Assembly (NCBI RefSeq): GCF_001262075.1
Contig: NZ_CP012073.1
Location: 1,550,001 to 1,614,000, forward strand
From: Ottowia sp. oral taxon 894
Lineage (GTDB): Bacteria > Pseudomonadota > Gammaproteobacteria > Burkholderiales > Burkholderiaceae_C
Direction: 5' to 3'
DNA: 64,000 nt
The position numbers were made by a program, and so were the translations under genes. Below the pieces are notes generated by a model that was given only the letters and a program-made list of their open reading frames with translations, searched no databases and was not told where the DNA came from. Of the stretch, positions 36,594 to 45,275 are shown one piece after another (position 1 is the first letter of the stretch; the number at the start of each line of letters is the position of its first letter).

Positions 36594-38120
36594 TCACGCC
36601 GCTGGCAGGCGCAGGCTCATGCGCAGGCCGCCAGCGGGAGATTCGCCCGCCTCGATGCGGCCGCCGTAGGTTTCGGCCATGTCGCGCACGATGTCCAGGC
36701 CCAGGCCGGAGCCGGGGCGGTTTTCGTCCAGGCGCGCGCCGCGCTGGAAGATGCGCTGGCGCTGCCCGGCGGGGATGCCGGGGCCGTCGTCGTCCACGGT
36801 AATCAGCAGACTGCCGCCTTCGATGGCGGCGGCGGCGGTGATGCGCCGCGCGGCCCATTTGCCGGCGTTGTCCATCAGATTGCCCAGCATTTCGTAGAGG
36901 TCTTGCGGCTCGCCCTTGAAGGCCAGGGCCTCGCCGGCCTGCACATCGAAAGTCACGCCGCGCCCGGCGTGCAGGCGCTGCATGGTGCGCGCCAGCGCCT
37001 GCATGGCGGGCCGCACGGGGGTGCGCAGGCCGGTGGCGCGGGTGGCGGCGGCGGCGCGCGCGCGGGCCAGGTGGTAGTCCACCTGGCGGCGGGCGTTGTC
37101 CACTTGCTCTTGCACCAGGCGGGCCAGCGGCCCGCTTTCGGCGGCGGCGGCGTTGCCCATGATGGACAGGGGCGTGTGCACGGCGTGCGCCAGATTGCCC
37201 GCTTGCGTGCGGGCGCGCTGCACCATGCGGGCGTTTTCGCCGAGCACGTGGTTGAACTCGCTGACCAGCGGCTGCACTTCTTGCGGAAAGCGGCCTTGCA
37301 GCGCGTCGGCCTCGCCCCGGCGCACGGCGGCCAGGCGCTGGCGCAGCAGGTGCAGCGGGCGCAGCGCCAGATGCAACTGCACGGCCACGGCGGCGGCCAG
37401 CCCGGCGGCCAGCGTGCCCAGGGCGATGAGCAGCAGGCGGGTAAAGCCTTGCAGCGGCTCGGCCACCAGGGCGTGGTCGGCCGCCACGGTCAGGCGCAGC
37501 GGGGGCGCTTCGTCTTCGGGCAGTTGCAGGATGCGGGTGAGCGCCAGCAGCTGCCGGCCTTGCCCGTCTTGCAGCCGCGCAGCGGCAAAGCTGCCAGCGC
37601 CGCCGCCCAAGCCGCCGCCAGAGCCGTCTTGGGCCGATGGCGGCGGGGCCGGGGCCGTGGCGGGCAGGGGCAAGGTCTGGTCCCACAGCGAGCGCGAACG
37701 GGCGGCGGCAGGCTGGGTCACGGAGAAAGCGCCATCGCCACGGGCCTGGAGCCGGTCGATTTGCCAATACACGCCCGAAAGCGGGCGCGACAGGCGCGGA
37801 TCGCCCGGCTCGGGCGCAAGCGTGATGCTGCCGCCGGGCGAGAGATTGACGGCCGCCGAGAGCTGGTCCAGCTGCACCGCCAGCTGCGCCTGCCACTGCG
37901 CGGTGATGTGTTCCTGAAACAGATTGCGCAGCCCCCAGCCGGCCAGCGCCAGCGCCAGCGCAATCCACGCCAGCGCGCCCGCCAGCAGCCGCGCGCGCAG
38001 GGAACGCAGCCAGCCGCCGCCAGCGGATGACTCATGGGCAGGGCCGGATGGGGCGGCATCAGCCGCAGCGCGCGCGCCGCCCTCGCCCGGCGCGGCCTGG
38101 GCCTTGTGCGCTGCGCTCAT
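36594..38120 (-). CDS. PhoQ-like sensor histidine kinase
   Basis: A 508-aa kinase with TM1 near residues 44-64. A periplasmic sensor (about 65-225) carries a low-complexity Ala/Pro/Gly loop, and TM2 lies near 228-250, then a HAMP-like region. The H-box NLAHAVHTPLSIM is in the style of PhoQ's HSLKTPL. The ATPase motifs are NLMDNAGKWA, DDDGPGIP and GSGLGLDIV. The start overlaps the regulator stop by 4 bp, so the pair is coupled. Ligand unknown. Confidence 0.88.
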   Translation of the reverse strand: MSAAHKAQAAPGEGGARAAADAAPSGPAHESSAGGGWLRSLRARLLAGALAWIALALALAGWGLRNLFQEHITAQWQAQLAVQLDQLSAAVNLSPGGSITLAPEPGDPRLSRPLSGVYWQIDRLQARGDGAFSVTQPAAARSRSLWDQTLPLPATAPAPPPSAQDGSGGGLGGGAGSFAAARLQDGQGRQLLALTRILQLPEDEAPPLRLTVAADHALVAEPLQGFTRLLLIALGTLAAGLAAAVAVQLHLALRPLHLLRQRLAAVRRGEADALQGRFPQEVQPLVSEFNHVLGENARMVQRARTQAGNLAHAVHTPLSIMGNAAAAESGPLARLVQEQVDNARRQVDYHLARARAAAATRATGLRTPVRPAMQALARTMQRLHAGRGVTFDVQAGEALAFKGEPQDLYEMLGNLMDNAGKWAARRITAAAAIEGGSLLITVDDDGPGIPAGQRQRIFQRGARLDENRPGSGLGLDIVRDMAETYGGRIEAGESPAGGLRMSLRLPAA

Positions 38121-38785
38121 GCCGCTGGCGCTTCCACCAGCCGGTAGCCCATGCCGCGCACGGTTTCAATCAGGCCGGGCGGCAGCTTTTTGCGCAGGCG
38201 GCCCACGAACACTTCGATGGTGTTGGAATCGCGGTCGCCGTCTTGCGGGTAGATGTGCTCCGAAAGCTCGGTGCGCGAGAGCACCTGCCCCTTGCGCTGC
38301 ATCAGCAGCGACAGCAGCTTGAACTCGTGGCTCGTCAGCGTCAGCGGCATGCCGTCCACCAGCACGCGCGCCTGGCGCGTGTCCAGCAGGATGGGGCCGC
38401 AGCGCCACTCGGCGCTGGTGTGCGCACCCGCGCGGCGCAGCAAGGCGCGCAGCCGCGCCAGCAGCTCTTCCATGTGAAAGGGCTTGGCCAGGTAGTCATC
38501 CGCGCCTGCGTCAATACCCGCCACCTTCTCGTGCCAGGCGCTGCGGGCCGTGAGAATGAGCACCGGCATGCCGCGCCCCACGCTGCGCCAGTGCCGCAGC
38601 ACCGTCAGCCCGTCCATGCCCGGCAGGCCCAAATCCAGCACAGCGGCGTCAAACGACTCCACATCGCCCAGGTAGTGCGCCTGCTCGCCGTCGGCCGCTT
38701 CTTCCACCGTGTGCCCGGCGGCGGCAATGGCCTGCACCAGCTGCCGGCGCAGCGTGGCTTCGTCTTCCACAACGAGGATGCGCAT
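38117..38785 (-). CDS. PhoP-like OmpR-family response regulator
   Basis: A 222-aa regulator. The receiver has Asp pocket VEDE, the phosphoacceptor in VLDLGLPGMDGL (about residue 51), Thr in LTARSAW, and Lys in AKPFHMEEL. The winged-helix DNA-binding domain ends EVFVGRLRKKLPPG...TVRGMGYRL. HYLGD, RHWRS and TARSAWHEKV point to the PhoP branch. It probably binds the 11-bp-phased TGAA pairs at 39.2-39.4 kb (inference). Confidence 0.9.
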   Translation of the reverse strand: MRILVVEDEATLRRQLVQAIAAAGHTVEEAADGEQAHYLGDVESFDAAVLDLGLPGMDGLTVLRHWRSVGRGMPVLILTARSAWHEKVAGIDAGADDYLAKPFHMEELLARLRALLRRAGAHTSAEWRCGPILLDTRQARVLVDGMPLTLTSHEFKLLSLLMQRKGQVLSRTELSEHIYPQDGDRDSNTIEVFVGRLRKKLPPGLIETVRGMGYRLVEAPAA

Positions 38786-38787
38786 CT

Positions 38788-39138
38788 TCAGTCCTTCCTT
38801 GACTTTTGCTTGACCTTGAGCACCGCGCCGCTGGCGGCGTCCACCTCCAGCTTCACCACCCGCCCATCGGCTTGCAGCAGGCGGATTTCATAAATCAGCC
38901 GCCCGTGCTCGCGCACCAGCTCCACGTTCACGGCCCGGCCCTGAAACTGGCGCTCCACCTGATCGAGCACCACGCGCAGCGGCAAGGCGCGCCCCTGTTC
39001 CACGGCGCGGCGGGCGCGGTCGTGATCATCGTCGTCGTCATCATCGTCGTCGTCATCGGCGCGCGCGGGCAGCGCGGCCAGCAGCGTGGCGGCCAGGGCG
39101 GAATGCAGGGACTGAAACAGGAAATGGCGGCGCTTCAT
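38788..39138 (-). CDS. Exported PepSY-domain protein with poly-Asp tract
   Basis: A 116-aa protein: a signal-like N-terminus (MKRRHFLFQSLHSALAATLLAALPARA), then eleven consecutive Asp residues, then a PepSY-type domain (VLDQVERQFQGRAVNVELV ... VKLEVDAASGAVLKV). It ends two bases before the response regulator start and is first in the pepSY-regulator-kinase operon. The poly-Asp run is encoded by GAY codons with triplet periodicity (39020-39056), so its length may vary. It could bind cations and report to the kinase (inference). Confidence 0.85.
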   Translation of the reverse strand: MKRRHFLFQSLHSALAATLLAALPARADDDDDDDDDDDHDRARRAVEQGRALPLRVVLDQVERQFQGRAVNVELVREHGRLIYEIRLLQADGRVVKLEVDAASGAVLKVKQKSRKD

Positions 39139-39240
39139 GGCAGGGCGGATTGTGGGAGTGAGAAACGGCGGCACAGGCAGCAGCACGGGCGCAAGGCGGC
39201 GCAAACGCCTTGTGTGTAACCGCAACCGTAACCGCGCGCG

Positions 39241-39258
39241 CCTGAATGCAGGCTGAAC
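39241..39258. promoter_or_regulatory. 11-bp-phased direct repeat, site 1
   Basis: CTGAATG-CAGG-CTGAACA: CTGAA at 39242 and 39253, spaced 11 bp, typical of OmpR-family regulators. Lies in the divergent region between the two PepSY loci. Confidence 0.55.
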
Positions 39259-39275
39259 ACGCCTTTCAGCCCTGA

Positions 39276-39293
39276 TTCAGCGCAGGCGCTGAA
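39276..39293. promoter_or_regulatory. Perfect 18-bp palindrome
   Basis: TTCAGCGC-AG-GCGCTGAA, between sites 1 and 2. It contains the same CTGAA half-site in inverted arrangement. Confidence 0.55.
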
Positions 39294-39320
39294 AATGCGC
39301 AAACCGTTTGCAAACCGGGC

Positions 39321-39337
39321 CTGAATGGAAAATGAAC
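39321..39337. promoter_or_regulatory. 11-bp-phased direct repeat, site 2
   Basis: CCTGAATGGAAAATGAAC: TGAA at 39322 and 39333, 11 bp apart; same form as sites 1 and 3. Confidence 0.55.
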
Positions 39338-39411
39338 GCCTTTTTCACTTTTCATTCGGCGGCGCTTTTGAAAAACAGGCGCTCCGCTTTTGCCGGCCTG
39401 CGTATTGAAAA

Positions 39412-39429
39412 CCTGAATGCGGAATGAAT
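39412..39429. promoter_or_regulatory. 11-bp-phased direct repeat, site 3
   Basis: CCTGAATGCGGAATGAAT: TGAA at 39414 and 39425. It lies about 100 bp upstream of the rightward PepSY gene start, a suitable activator position. Confidence 0.55.
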
Positions 39430-39527
39430 AAAACCTTCAGCCTGAATTCAGTCTGGTTTTTCAACAATACGCAGCGCCGCCATTGAGGCGGATTTTCAAC
39501 CCTTTGATTCATACAGGAGAAACCTTC

Positions 39528-39842
39528 ATGAACGCCACCCGATCCCTCCTCGCCGCAGCCGCCCTCGCCTCGGCCATGCTTGTCGGCGCCAGCGCCCTGG
39601 CGCAGGCCGCCCAGCCCGCTGCCCCCCGCGCCGCGCAAGCCACCCAGACCGCCGCGCCCGCCCTGAATATCCGCCAGATTCATGACCGCGTGGAAGCCGC
39701 CGGTTACGTGAATATCCGGGAAATCGAGCTGGAAAAATATGGCCATTACAAAGTCAAGGCCCGCAACGCCCAAGGCGGCCGCGTCAAACTGCACGTGAAC
39801 GCGCAAACCGGTGAAATCGAACGCAACCGCTTTGACGACTGA
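39528..39842 (+). CDS. Small exported PepSY-like protein 1
   Basis: A 104-aa protein: a signal peptide with cleavage near ASALAQA, an Ala/Pro/Gln linker, then one PepSY-like domain with LNIRQIHDRVEAAGYVNIREIELEKYGHYKVKA. ACAGGAGAAA gives a strong RBS. It is tandem with a close paralogue and divergent from the PhoPQ-like operon across a 389-bp regulatory region. Probably periplasmic. Confidence 0.85.
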   Translation: MNATRSLLAAAALASAMLVGASALAQAAQPAAPRAAQATQTAAPALNIRQIHDRVEAAGYVNIREIELEKYGHYKVKARNAQGGRVKLHVNAQTGEIERNRFDD

Positions 39843-39893
39843 AAGCCGCCATTTCACTGAACCCCTTTTTCATTCAGCAAAGGAAAATCCATC

Positions 39894-40205
39894 ATGATGA
39901 CCGCCCGCTTTTTGCGCCCGCTTTTCGCCGCCGCTGCCCTGGCCGCCACGCTCACCGGCGCAGCCGCCCATGCCCAGCAAGCCGCCGCCACGGCGGCGCA
40001 GACCGCGCCCGCCGCCGCGCAGCCCATCCTGAACATCGGCCAAATCCATGACAAGCTGCAAGCGGCAGGCTATACCGACATACGCGAAATCGAGCTGGAA
40101 AAGCGCGGCTTCTACGAAGTCAAGGCGCGCGACGCGCAGGGCCAGCCCGTCAAGCTCCACGTGAGCGCCGCCACCGGCGAAGTGGACCGCAGCCGCGCGC
40201 GCTGA
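39894..40205 (+). CDS. Small exported PepSY-like protein 2
   Basis: A 103-aa paralogue of the upstream gene: signal peptide, then LNIGQIHDKLQAAGYTDIREIELEKRG and VKLHVSAATGEVDRSR. AAAGGAAAATCC precedes ATG 39894; an alternative ATG is one codon in. The stop TGA (40203-40205) is directly joined to GAACCGGTTCAAAG, which matches the left end of the 351-bp element at 19004. Confidence 0.85.
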   Translation: MMTARFLRPLFAAAALAATLTGAAAHAQQAAATAAQTAPAAAQPILNIGQIHDKLQAAGYTDIREIELEKRGFYEVKARDAQGQPVKLHVSAATGEVDRSRAR

Positions 40206-40271
40206 GAACCGGTTCAAAGCGCGCAGAAGGCCGGGCGGGCAAGGCATGCGCAGAGGCCGGAGACGGCGCTT

Positions 40272-40361
40272 TATTCAGCTCTTTTATTCATAGCAATGCC
40301 TCTTGGTGGATATTGCGCAGAACGGCATTTCATGCCCTTCAAATCCGCTCCTGTTTTTAAT
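40272..40361 (-). repeat. Dispersed ~90-bp intergenic repeat, copy 10 (reverse)
   Basis: AGCTCTTTTATTCATAGC, TGGATATTGCGCAGAACGGC and CCGCTCCTGTTTTTAATG, between a PepSY gene and proA. The element-end motif lies 66 bp to the left. Confidence 0.88.
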
Positions 40362-40453
40362 GCTGCGCTTTGATGTCCGGCGCAGGCGGGGCCGGCGCGG
40401 AGGGCTGCCCCGCCTGCCTGCCTGGCCTGCGGCCCTGCGCCACAATGCCGCGC

Positions 40454-41776
40454 ATGACTGAACAACACACCGACAGCGGCCTGGCCGCCCTCATGGACAC
40501 CCTGGGCCGCCAGGCCCGTGCCGCCGCAGCGCACATGGCCCGCGCCAGCGCCGCCAGCAAAAGCCGCGCCTTGCGCGCGCTGGCGCGGCTGCTGCGCGAA
40601 AACGCCGCCGCCTTGCAAGAGGCCAATGCACGCGATCTGGCCCGCGCCAGCGAACTGAGCGCGCCCATGCGCGAGCGCCTCAAGCTCACGCCCGCCATCA
40701 TCGAAACGGCCGCGCAAGGCTGCGAGCAGCTGGCGGCCATGCCCGACGTGATTGGCGAAATCACCGGCCTGCGCCAGCAGCCCAGCGGCATCCGCGTGGG
40801 GCAAATGCGCGTGCCGCTGGGCGTGTTCGGCATGATTTACGAAAGCAGGCCGAACGTGACCATCGAGGCGGCGGCGCTGTCCATCAAAAGCGGCAACGCC
40901 TGCATCCTGCGCGGCGGCAGCGAAGCCCTGACGTCCTGCCAGGCGCTGGCTGCCCTGTGCGCGCAGGCGCTGGAAGAAAGCGGCCTGCCCGCGCACGGCG
41001 TGCAGCTGGTGCCCACGGCCGATCGCGCCGCCGTGGGCGCGCTCATTGCCATGCCGCAATATGTGGACGTCATCATCCCGCGCGGCGGCCGCAGCCTGAT
41101 CGAGCGCATCAGCGCCGAAGCCAAAGTGCCCGTCATCAAGCACCTGGACGGCGTGTGCCACACCTACGTGGACGAGCCGTGCGACGAAGACCTGGCCCTG
41201 AAAGTGGCCGACAACGCCAAAACCCAGAAATACAGCCCCTGCAACGCCACCGAAACGCTGCTGGTGGCCCGTGGCGTGGCGGCAAGCTTTCTGCCGCGCA
41301 TGGCCGCCATCTACGCGGCCAAAGGCGTGCTCATGCGCTGCGACGCCGAAAGCCTGGCGCTGCTTGAAAAATGGCGGCAAAGCCTGCCGCCCGGCCAGCC
41401 GCAGCCGCAACCACAGCCGCAACTGGCCGCCGCGCAAGAAGAAGACTGGCGCGCCGAATACCTGGCGCCCATCATCGCCATCAAGGTCGTGGCGGGGCTG
41501 GATGAAGCCATGGCCCACATCAACCACTACGGCAGCCACCACACCGACGCCATCCTCACCAGCAGCCACGCGCACGCCCAGCGCTTTTTGCGCGAAGTGG
41601 ACTCGGCCAGCTGCATGGTCAATGCCAGCACGCGCTTTGCCGACGGCTTTGAATACGGCCTGGGCGCGGAAATCGGCATCAGCACCGACAAATTCCACGC
41701 GCGCGGCCCCGTGGGCATTGAGGGGCTGACCTCGCTCAAATGGGTGGTGCTGGGCGAAGGGCATATCCGGCAGTGA
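40454..41776 (+). CDS. proA: Gamma-glutamyl phosphate reductase ProA
   Basis: A 440-aa NADPH-dependent aldehyde-dehydrogenase-fold enzyme making glutamate 5-semialdehyde for proline. [16 protein letters not shown] and the catalytic Cys in [12 protein letters not shown] (about residue 262) are diagnostic. A Gln-Pro run (QPQPQPQPQ, about residues 316-324) is an insertion not usual in the family. ATG 40454 is preferred; ATG 40445 is possible. proB is not adjacent. Confidence 0.95.
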   Translation: MTEQHTDSGLAALMDTLGRQARAAAAHMARASAASKSRALRALARLLRENAAALQEANARDLARASELSAPMRERLKLTPAIIETAAQGCEQLAAMPDVIGEITGLRQQPSGIRVGQMRVPLGVFGMIYESRPNVTIEAAALSIKSGNACILRGGSEALTSCQALAALCAQALEESGLPAHGVQLVPTADRAAVGALIAMPQYVDVIIPRGGRSLIERISAEAKVPVIKHLDGVCHTYVDEPCDEDLALKVADNAKTQKYSPCNATETLLVARGVAASFLPRMAAIYAAKGVLMRCDAESLALLEKWRQSLPPGQPQPQPQPQLAAAQEEDWRAEYLAPIIAIKVVAGLDEAMAHINHYGSHHTDAILTSSHAHAQRFLREVDSASCMVNASTRFADGFEYGLGAEIGISTDKFHARGPVGIEGLTSLKWVVLGEGHIRQ

Positions 41777-41824
41777 GCGCGCGCGGCAATCCACAGGCCG
41801 TTTTCCGGGTGCTGGAAAGCATAA

Positions 41825-41913
41825 TTTACGCTCCTTGTTTTAGAGCATGACGTCCTAGTGAAACGGGCGCAGGAGCCATTTTCAAGGCGCAAAATTCGCT
41901 CCTGTTTTTGATG
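41825..41913 (-). repeat. Dispersed ~90-bp intergenic repeat, copy 11 (reverse)
   Basis: TTACGCTCCTTGTTTTAGAGC, ATGACGTCCTAGTGAAA and TTCGCTCCTGTTTTTGATG, between proA and gshA. Confidence 0.88.
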
Positions 41914-41954
41914 TGCAGAACTGCGCTGGCAAGCAAAGCGGCGGGGCGGACCTT

Positions 41955-42035
41955 GAGCCTGGAGCGGCCGGTTCACGGCCTGCCCGCAGGAAGCCGTCCT
42001 TTTCGCCGCTTTTTTCGCGCCTGCGGACAGGCGCT
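41955..42035. repeat. GC-rich module next to repeat copy 11
   Basis: GGCCGGTTCACGGCCTG, CGCTTTTTTCGCGCCTGCGG and ACAGGCG recall the module at 19.1 kb (TTTTCGCGCCTGCGGACGGGCG). Rest of the gap to gshA shows nothing else. Confidence 0.5.
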
Positions 42036-42147
42036 TGCAAGACTGCGCACCTGGGAGCCTTTCGCAAAAGGCCGGCATCTCGCGGCCTAGAATGCGCCAG
42101 CTGCTGTCTGGCCCCTTTTCCCTTCCTGCCGCGAAAGACCCTGACAC

Positions 42148-43449
42148 ATGGTTCCCCACCTCACCACCGCCCTGACCGGGCCGATCAACGAGCTTGAACA
42201 ACGCATCCTCGACGCCACGCCCGTCATCGAGCGCTGGTTCCGCCTGGAGTGGATGGAGCACACGCCGCCCATTTATTGCGCCGTGGACGTGCGCAACGCC
42301 GGCTTCAAGCTCGCGCCCGTGGCGGCCGATCTTTTCCCGGACGGCTGGCAGCACCTGGCCGACAGCATGATGCCTCTGGCGGCGCAGGCGGCGCAGGCGG
42401 CCATCGAAAAAATCTGCCCTGAAGCGCGCAACCTGCTCATCATTCCCGAAAACGGCACACCGCAGCCGGACTACCTGGCCGGACTGGAGCGCCTGCGCGA
42501 CATCTTCCGCATGGCGGGCCTGAACGTGCGCTACGGCTCCATCGACCCGGCCATTGCCAGCGCGGCCAGCTACGCCGCCGCCGATGGCCAGCTGCTCACC
42601 TTTGAAGCCGCGCAGCGCAGCGCCTACCGGCTGGGGCTGGATCACTTCACCCCCTGCACCATCTTGCTCAACAACCGGCTCAACGCGGGCGCGCCGGGCA
42701 TTCTGGAAGAGCTGCACGAGCAATACCTGCTGCCGCCCTTGCAGGCGGGCGGCAGCGTGCGGCGCAAGAGCGTGTTCCACCACTGCTATGCCGAGGTGTG
42801 CAAGCGCTTTGGCAAGCTCATCGGCATTGACGCCTGGCTGCTCAACCCGCTGTCAGCCGTCACCGGCCCCATTGACCTGCACACGCAGGCCGGGGCCGAC
42901 CAGCTGCGCGCCGCCGTAGACGCGCTGCTGGCGAAGGTGCGGCGCAAATACAAGGAATACGGCATTCATGAAAAGCCCTTCGCCGTGGTCAAGGCCAATC
43001 TGGGTTCCAGCAGCATGCCCGCCATGGCCGTGCATGACGCGCGCGACATCGCCCCCTTGCCCGCGCCCAAGCCAGCCAGGGGCAAGGGCGGCAAGGGCAA
43101 GGCCGCTGCGGCGGAGCCGGCCGAATACGTCGTGCAAGAAGGCGTGCTCACGCAAGAGCGGCTGGACAGCGCCACGGCCGAGCCGGTCATCTACACCATT
43201 GACCGCTACGTGGTCGGGGGCTTTTACCGCCTGAACGCCGGGCGCGGCTCCGGCGAAGTGCTGGACACGCCCGACGCCCGCCAGCGCCCCCTGGCCCTTG
43301 CAGGCAGCGACCACCTGCCCCGCCCCGGCGCCAAACCCGGCGCCAGCGCCCCCAACCGCTTTTACATGTACGGCGTGGCGGCCCGCCTGGCGCTGGTGGC
43401 CGTCAGCTACGAGATGGAGTCCACCGACCCCGAGCTGATGGAAGCGTGA
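42148..43449 (+). CDS. gshA: Glutamate-cysteine ligase, proteobacterial type
   Basis: A 433-aa enzyme for the first step of glutathione synthesis. The sequence (VERWFRLEWMEHTPPIYCAVDVRN near the start, SVRRKSVFHHCYAEVCKRFG, FAVVKANLGSSSMPAMAV) matches the betaproteobacterial/acidithiobacillus GshA class, unrelated in sequence to E. coli GshA. A Lys/Gly/Ala-rich linker (about residues 305-322) is a probable insertion. No gshB follows within the window. Confidence 0.9.
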   Translation: MVPHLTTALTGPINELEQRILDATPVIERWFRLEWMEHTPPIYCAVDVRNAGFKLAPVAADLFPDGWQHLADSMMPLAAQAAQAAIEKICPEARNLLIIPENGTPQPDYLAGLERLRDIFRMAGLNVRYGSIDPAIASAASYAAADGQLLTFEAAQRSAYRLGLDHFTPCTILLNNRLNAGAPGILEELHEQYLLPPLQAGGSVRRKSVFHHCYAEVCKRFGKLIGIDAWLLNPLSAVTGPIDLHTQAGADQLRAAVDALLAKVRRKYKEYGIHEKPFAVVKANLGSSSMPAMAVHDARDIAPLPAPKPARGKGGKGKAAAAEPAEYVVQEGVLTQERLDSATAEPVIYTIDRYVVGGFYRLNAGRGSGEVLDTPDARQRPLALAGSDHLPRPGAKPGASAPNRFYMYGVAARLALVAVSYEMESTDPELMEA

Positions 43450-43524
43450 GCCGCTGCAAAACGGGGCCGCCGGGGCGGCTCTGAAGAAGCCCGCGCGGCG
43501 GCGGCGAAGGAGGAAAGCGGCCTG

Positions 43525-43613
43525 AATCCGCTCCTTAATCCATAGCATGATGTCCTGGTGGAATGGGCGCGAGAGCGGTTTTATCCCCTTTGAATTCGCT
43601 CCTGTTTCTGATG
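43525..43613 (-). repeat. Dispersed ~90-bp intergenic repeat, copy 12 (reverse)
   Basis: CCGCTCCTTAATCCATAGC, ATGATGTCCTGGTGGAA and TTCGCTCCTGTTTCTGATG, between convergent gshA and the ABC-operon end. Confidence 0.92.
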
Positions 43614-43638
43614 CCTCTTGGCTGGGGCCTGCCCGAAG

Positions 43639-44445
43639 TCAGGGCGGCAGGGGCTGCCAGCGCACGCGGTGCGCGTCTTCAATGCGGTCCAGCTTCAATT
43701 TCAGCTTGCCGGGGGCGGTCACGGGCACGGTGTCCAGATGGCTGATTTCACGCAAGTCCAGCGAGCCGCCCGCCGCGCGAATGCGCAGCGCCTGCACGTG
43801 GCGGGCGTTCACCTCGATGTCGGGCTGCTCCAGCCAGCTGCGCGATTCCTCTTCTTCTTTGGGGCACAAGGCAGAGCTGTCCGTGGCGTCGATATGCAGC
43901 TGGCCGATGTGTGTTTCGCCCACCACGGCGATGCGCTGGCCGCGCAGCGTCAGGGCGGGCAGCGTGTCTTTTTCTGCCGTGTCCGGCTTTTGACCGCAAG
44001 GCTGGCATGACGTGTCAAACAGGCGCAGCGAACAGGCTTGCACTTCAGCCACTTGCATGGGCAAGGCGATCGAGTCCACCATCGGCACGCGCACTTGTTG
44101 CGCCGCATCCGCGCGGGGGCGGATGTAGAGGGTGTCGCCTTTGACTTGCAGATCGACCAACGCGCCGGCCTCGCCGCCCACGGCCCGGTCAATCTTGATT
44201 TCAGGCGCTTGCGTGGCAGACCATGTCAGCCGGATGCCGGGGACGTAGTAGCGCTCCCCGGTTTGGCTCTGGTCCACCACCACGCGCCGCACGCTTTGCG
44301 CCGCGCCTTCGGGCCAGGCCAGGCGCTTTTCGTCAAATGCGTCGGGCATGAGCCACTCGGGCAGGGCAAAGCACAGCCAGAACAGCACGATGGCCGCTGC
44401 CAGCAGCGGCGCGGCCAGAGAGCGGGGACGGCCGGGCGCGTTCAT
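43639..44445 (-). CDS. Membrane-anchored protein, third gene of an ABC operon
   Basis: A 268-aa protein with one N-terminal membrane segment (LLAAAIVLFWLCFALPEWLM, about residues 13-32) and a periplasmic body. The body alternates short hydrophobic strands (e.g. ALTLRGQRIAVVGETHIGQLHIDA, shown in part; VQALRIRAAGGSLDLREI), a pattern suggesting a beta-solenoid like DUF2807 adhesin-type domains. Several Cys are present (ACSLRLFDTSCQPC). The start overlaps the permease stop (ATGA). Family not recognised. Confidence 0.7.
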   Translation of the reverse strand: MNAPGRPRSLAAPLLAAAIVLFWLCFALPEWLMPDAFDEKRLAWPEGAAQSVRRVVVDQSQTGERYYVPGIRLTWSATQAPEIKIDRAVGGEAGALVDLQVKGDTLYIRPRADAAQQVRVPMVDSIALPMQVAEVQACSLRLFDTSCQPCGQKPDTAEKDTLPALTLRGQRIAVVGETHIGQLHIDATDSSALCPKEEEESRSWLEQPDIEVNARHVQALRIRAAGGSLDLREISHLDTVPVTAPGKLKLKLDRIEDAHRVRWQPLPP

Positions 44446-45275
44446 GCCAGCTCCTTTTCGCGCAAGGCGCGCCAGCTTGCCAGCCACAGCAGCGCGGGCA
44501 CGCCCAGCCAGAAGGCCGTCGCCAGCAGGCTGGCCCACAAGGGCAGCGGGCGCGAGCGCAGCCAGGCGTCAAACAGCACGTAGTCCCATCTGGAACTGTT
44601 GCCCAGGCCCGCCAGCAGCACCAGCGTGATCAGGCCCAGCGCAATGAGCAGCAGCAGCGCGCGCAGCGCCGCATGGCGGCCAAACCAGGTGAGCGTGGCC
44701 GCCGCGTAGCCCATGAGCGCGGCATAGGCCAGCGCCAGCATGCCCTGCGCCACCAGGCCAGGCGCGTTTTTCAGCTGGCGCAAGGGCACAAACAGGGCGT
44801 AGTCGGCCGCATCGGGCGGGCGGCTCCAGTTGCCGCCGTGCCGCAGCATGTCTTCATACGCGCCCACGGCCAGCCCGTAGCCCACTTGCGCCGCCACGCC
44901 ATACACCACGGCAAACACGGCGCTGTAAATCAGCGGCCAGACCAGCAGCGCCAGCAGCGCAGCCAGCAGCCATTTCTCGAAAACGGCGGCGGGCCGCATC
45001 AGATACACCAGCGCCGCCTCGCGCGAGCGCCACACGCCATGCAAACGGTGCGCCGCCAGATAGCCCGACAGCAGCAGGCCGGTGTAATAAAAGCCGGCTT
45101 GCGAACCGGATTGCATGCCGTGGCCGTAAGAGCTGACCGACAGCGCCATGACGGCCAGCAGCGCCAGCAGCACGCCCAGCGCCAGCGCCGCCACGGCCCA
45201 GCCGCGCCCATGCTCGCGCGCGTATTGGCGCGCCAGCCGCGCAAAGCGCCGGGGGCTGAAAAATGCCTGCTTCAT
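44442..45275 (-). CDS. ABC-2-like membrane permease
   Basis: A 277-aa protein with about six hydrophobic segments and a basic N-terminus (FFSPRRFARLARQYAREHGRG). It resembles ABC-2 exporter permeases that pair with a single ATPase gene. Both ends overlap neighbours by 4 bp, so ATPase, permease and membrane protein are probably made together. Substrate unknown. Confidence 0.75.
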   Translation of the reverse strand: MKQAFFSPRRFARLARQYAREHGRGWAVAALALGVLLALLAVMALSVSSYGHGMQSGSQAGFYYTGLLLSGYLAAHRLHGVWRSREAALVYLMRPAAVFEKWLLAALLALLVWPLIYSAVFAVVYGVAAQVGYGLAVGAYEDMLRHGGNWSRPPDAADYALFVPLRQLKNAPGLVAQGMLALAYAALMGYAAATLTWFGRHAALRALLLLIALGLITLVLLAGLGNSSRWDYVLFDAWLRSRPLPLWASLLATAFWLGVPALLWLASWRALREKELA

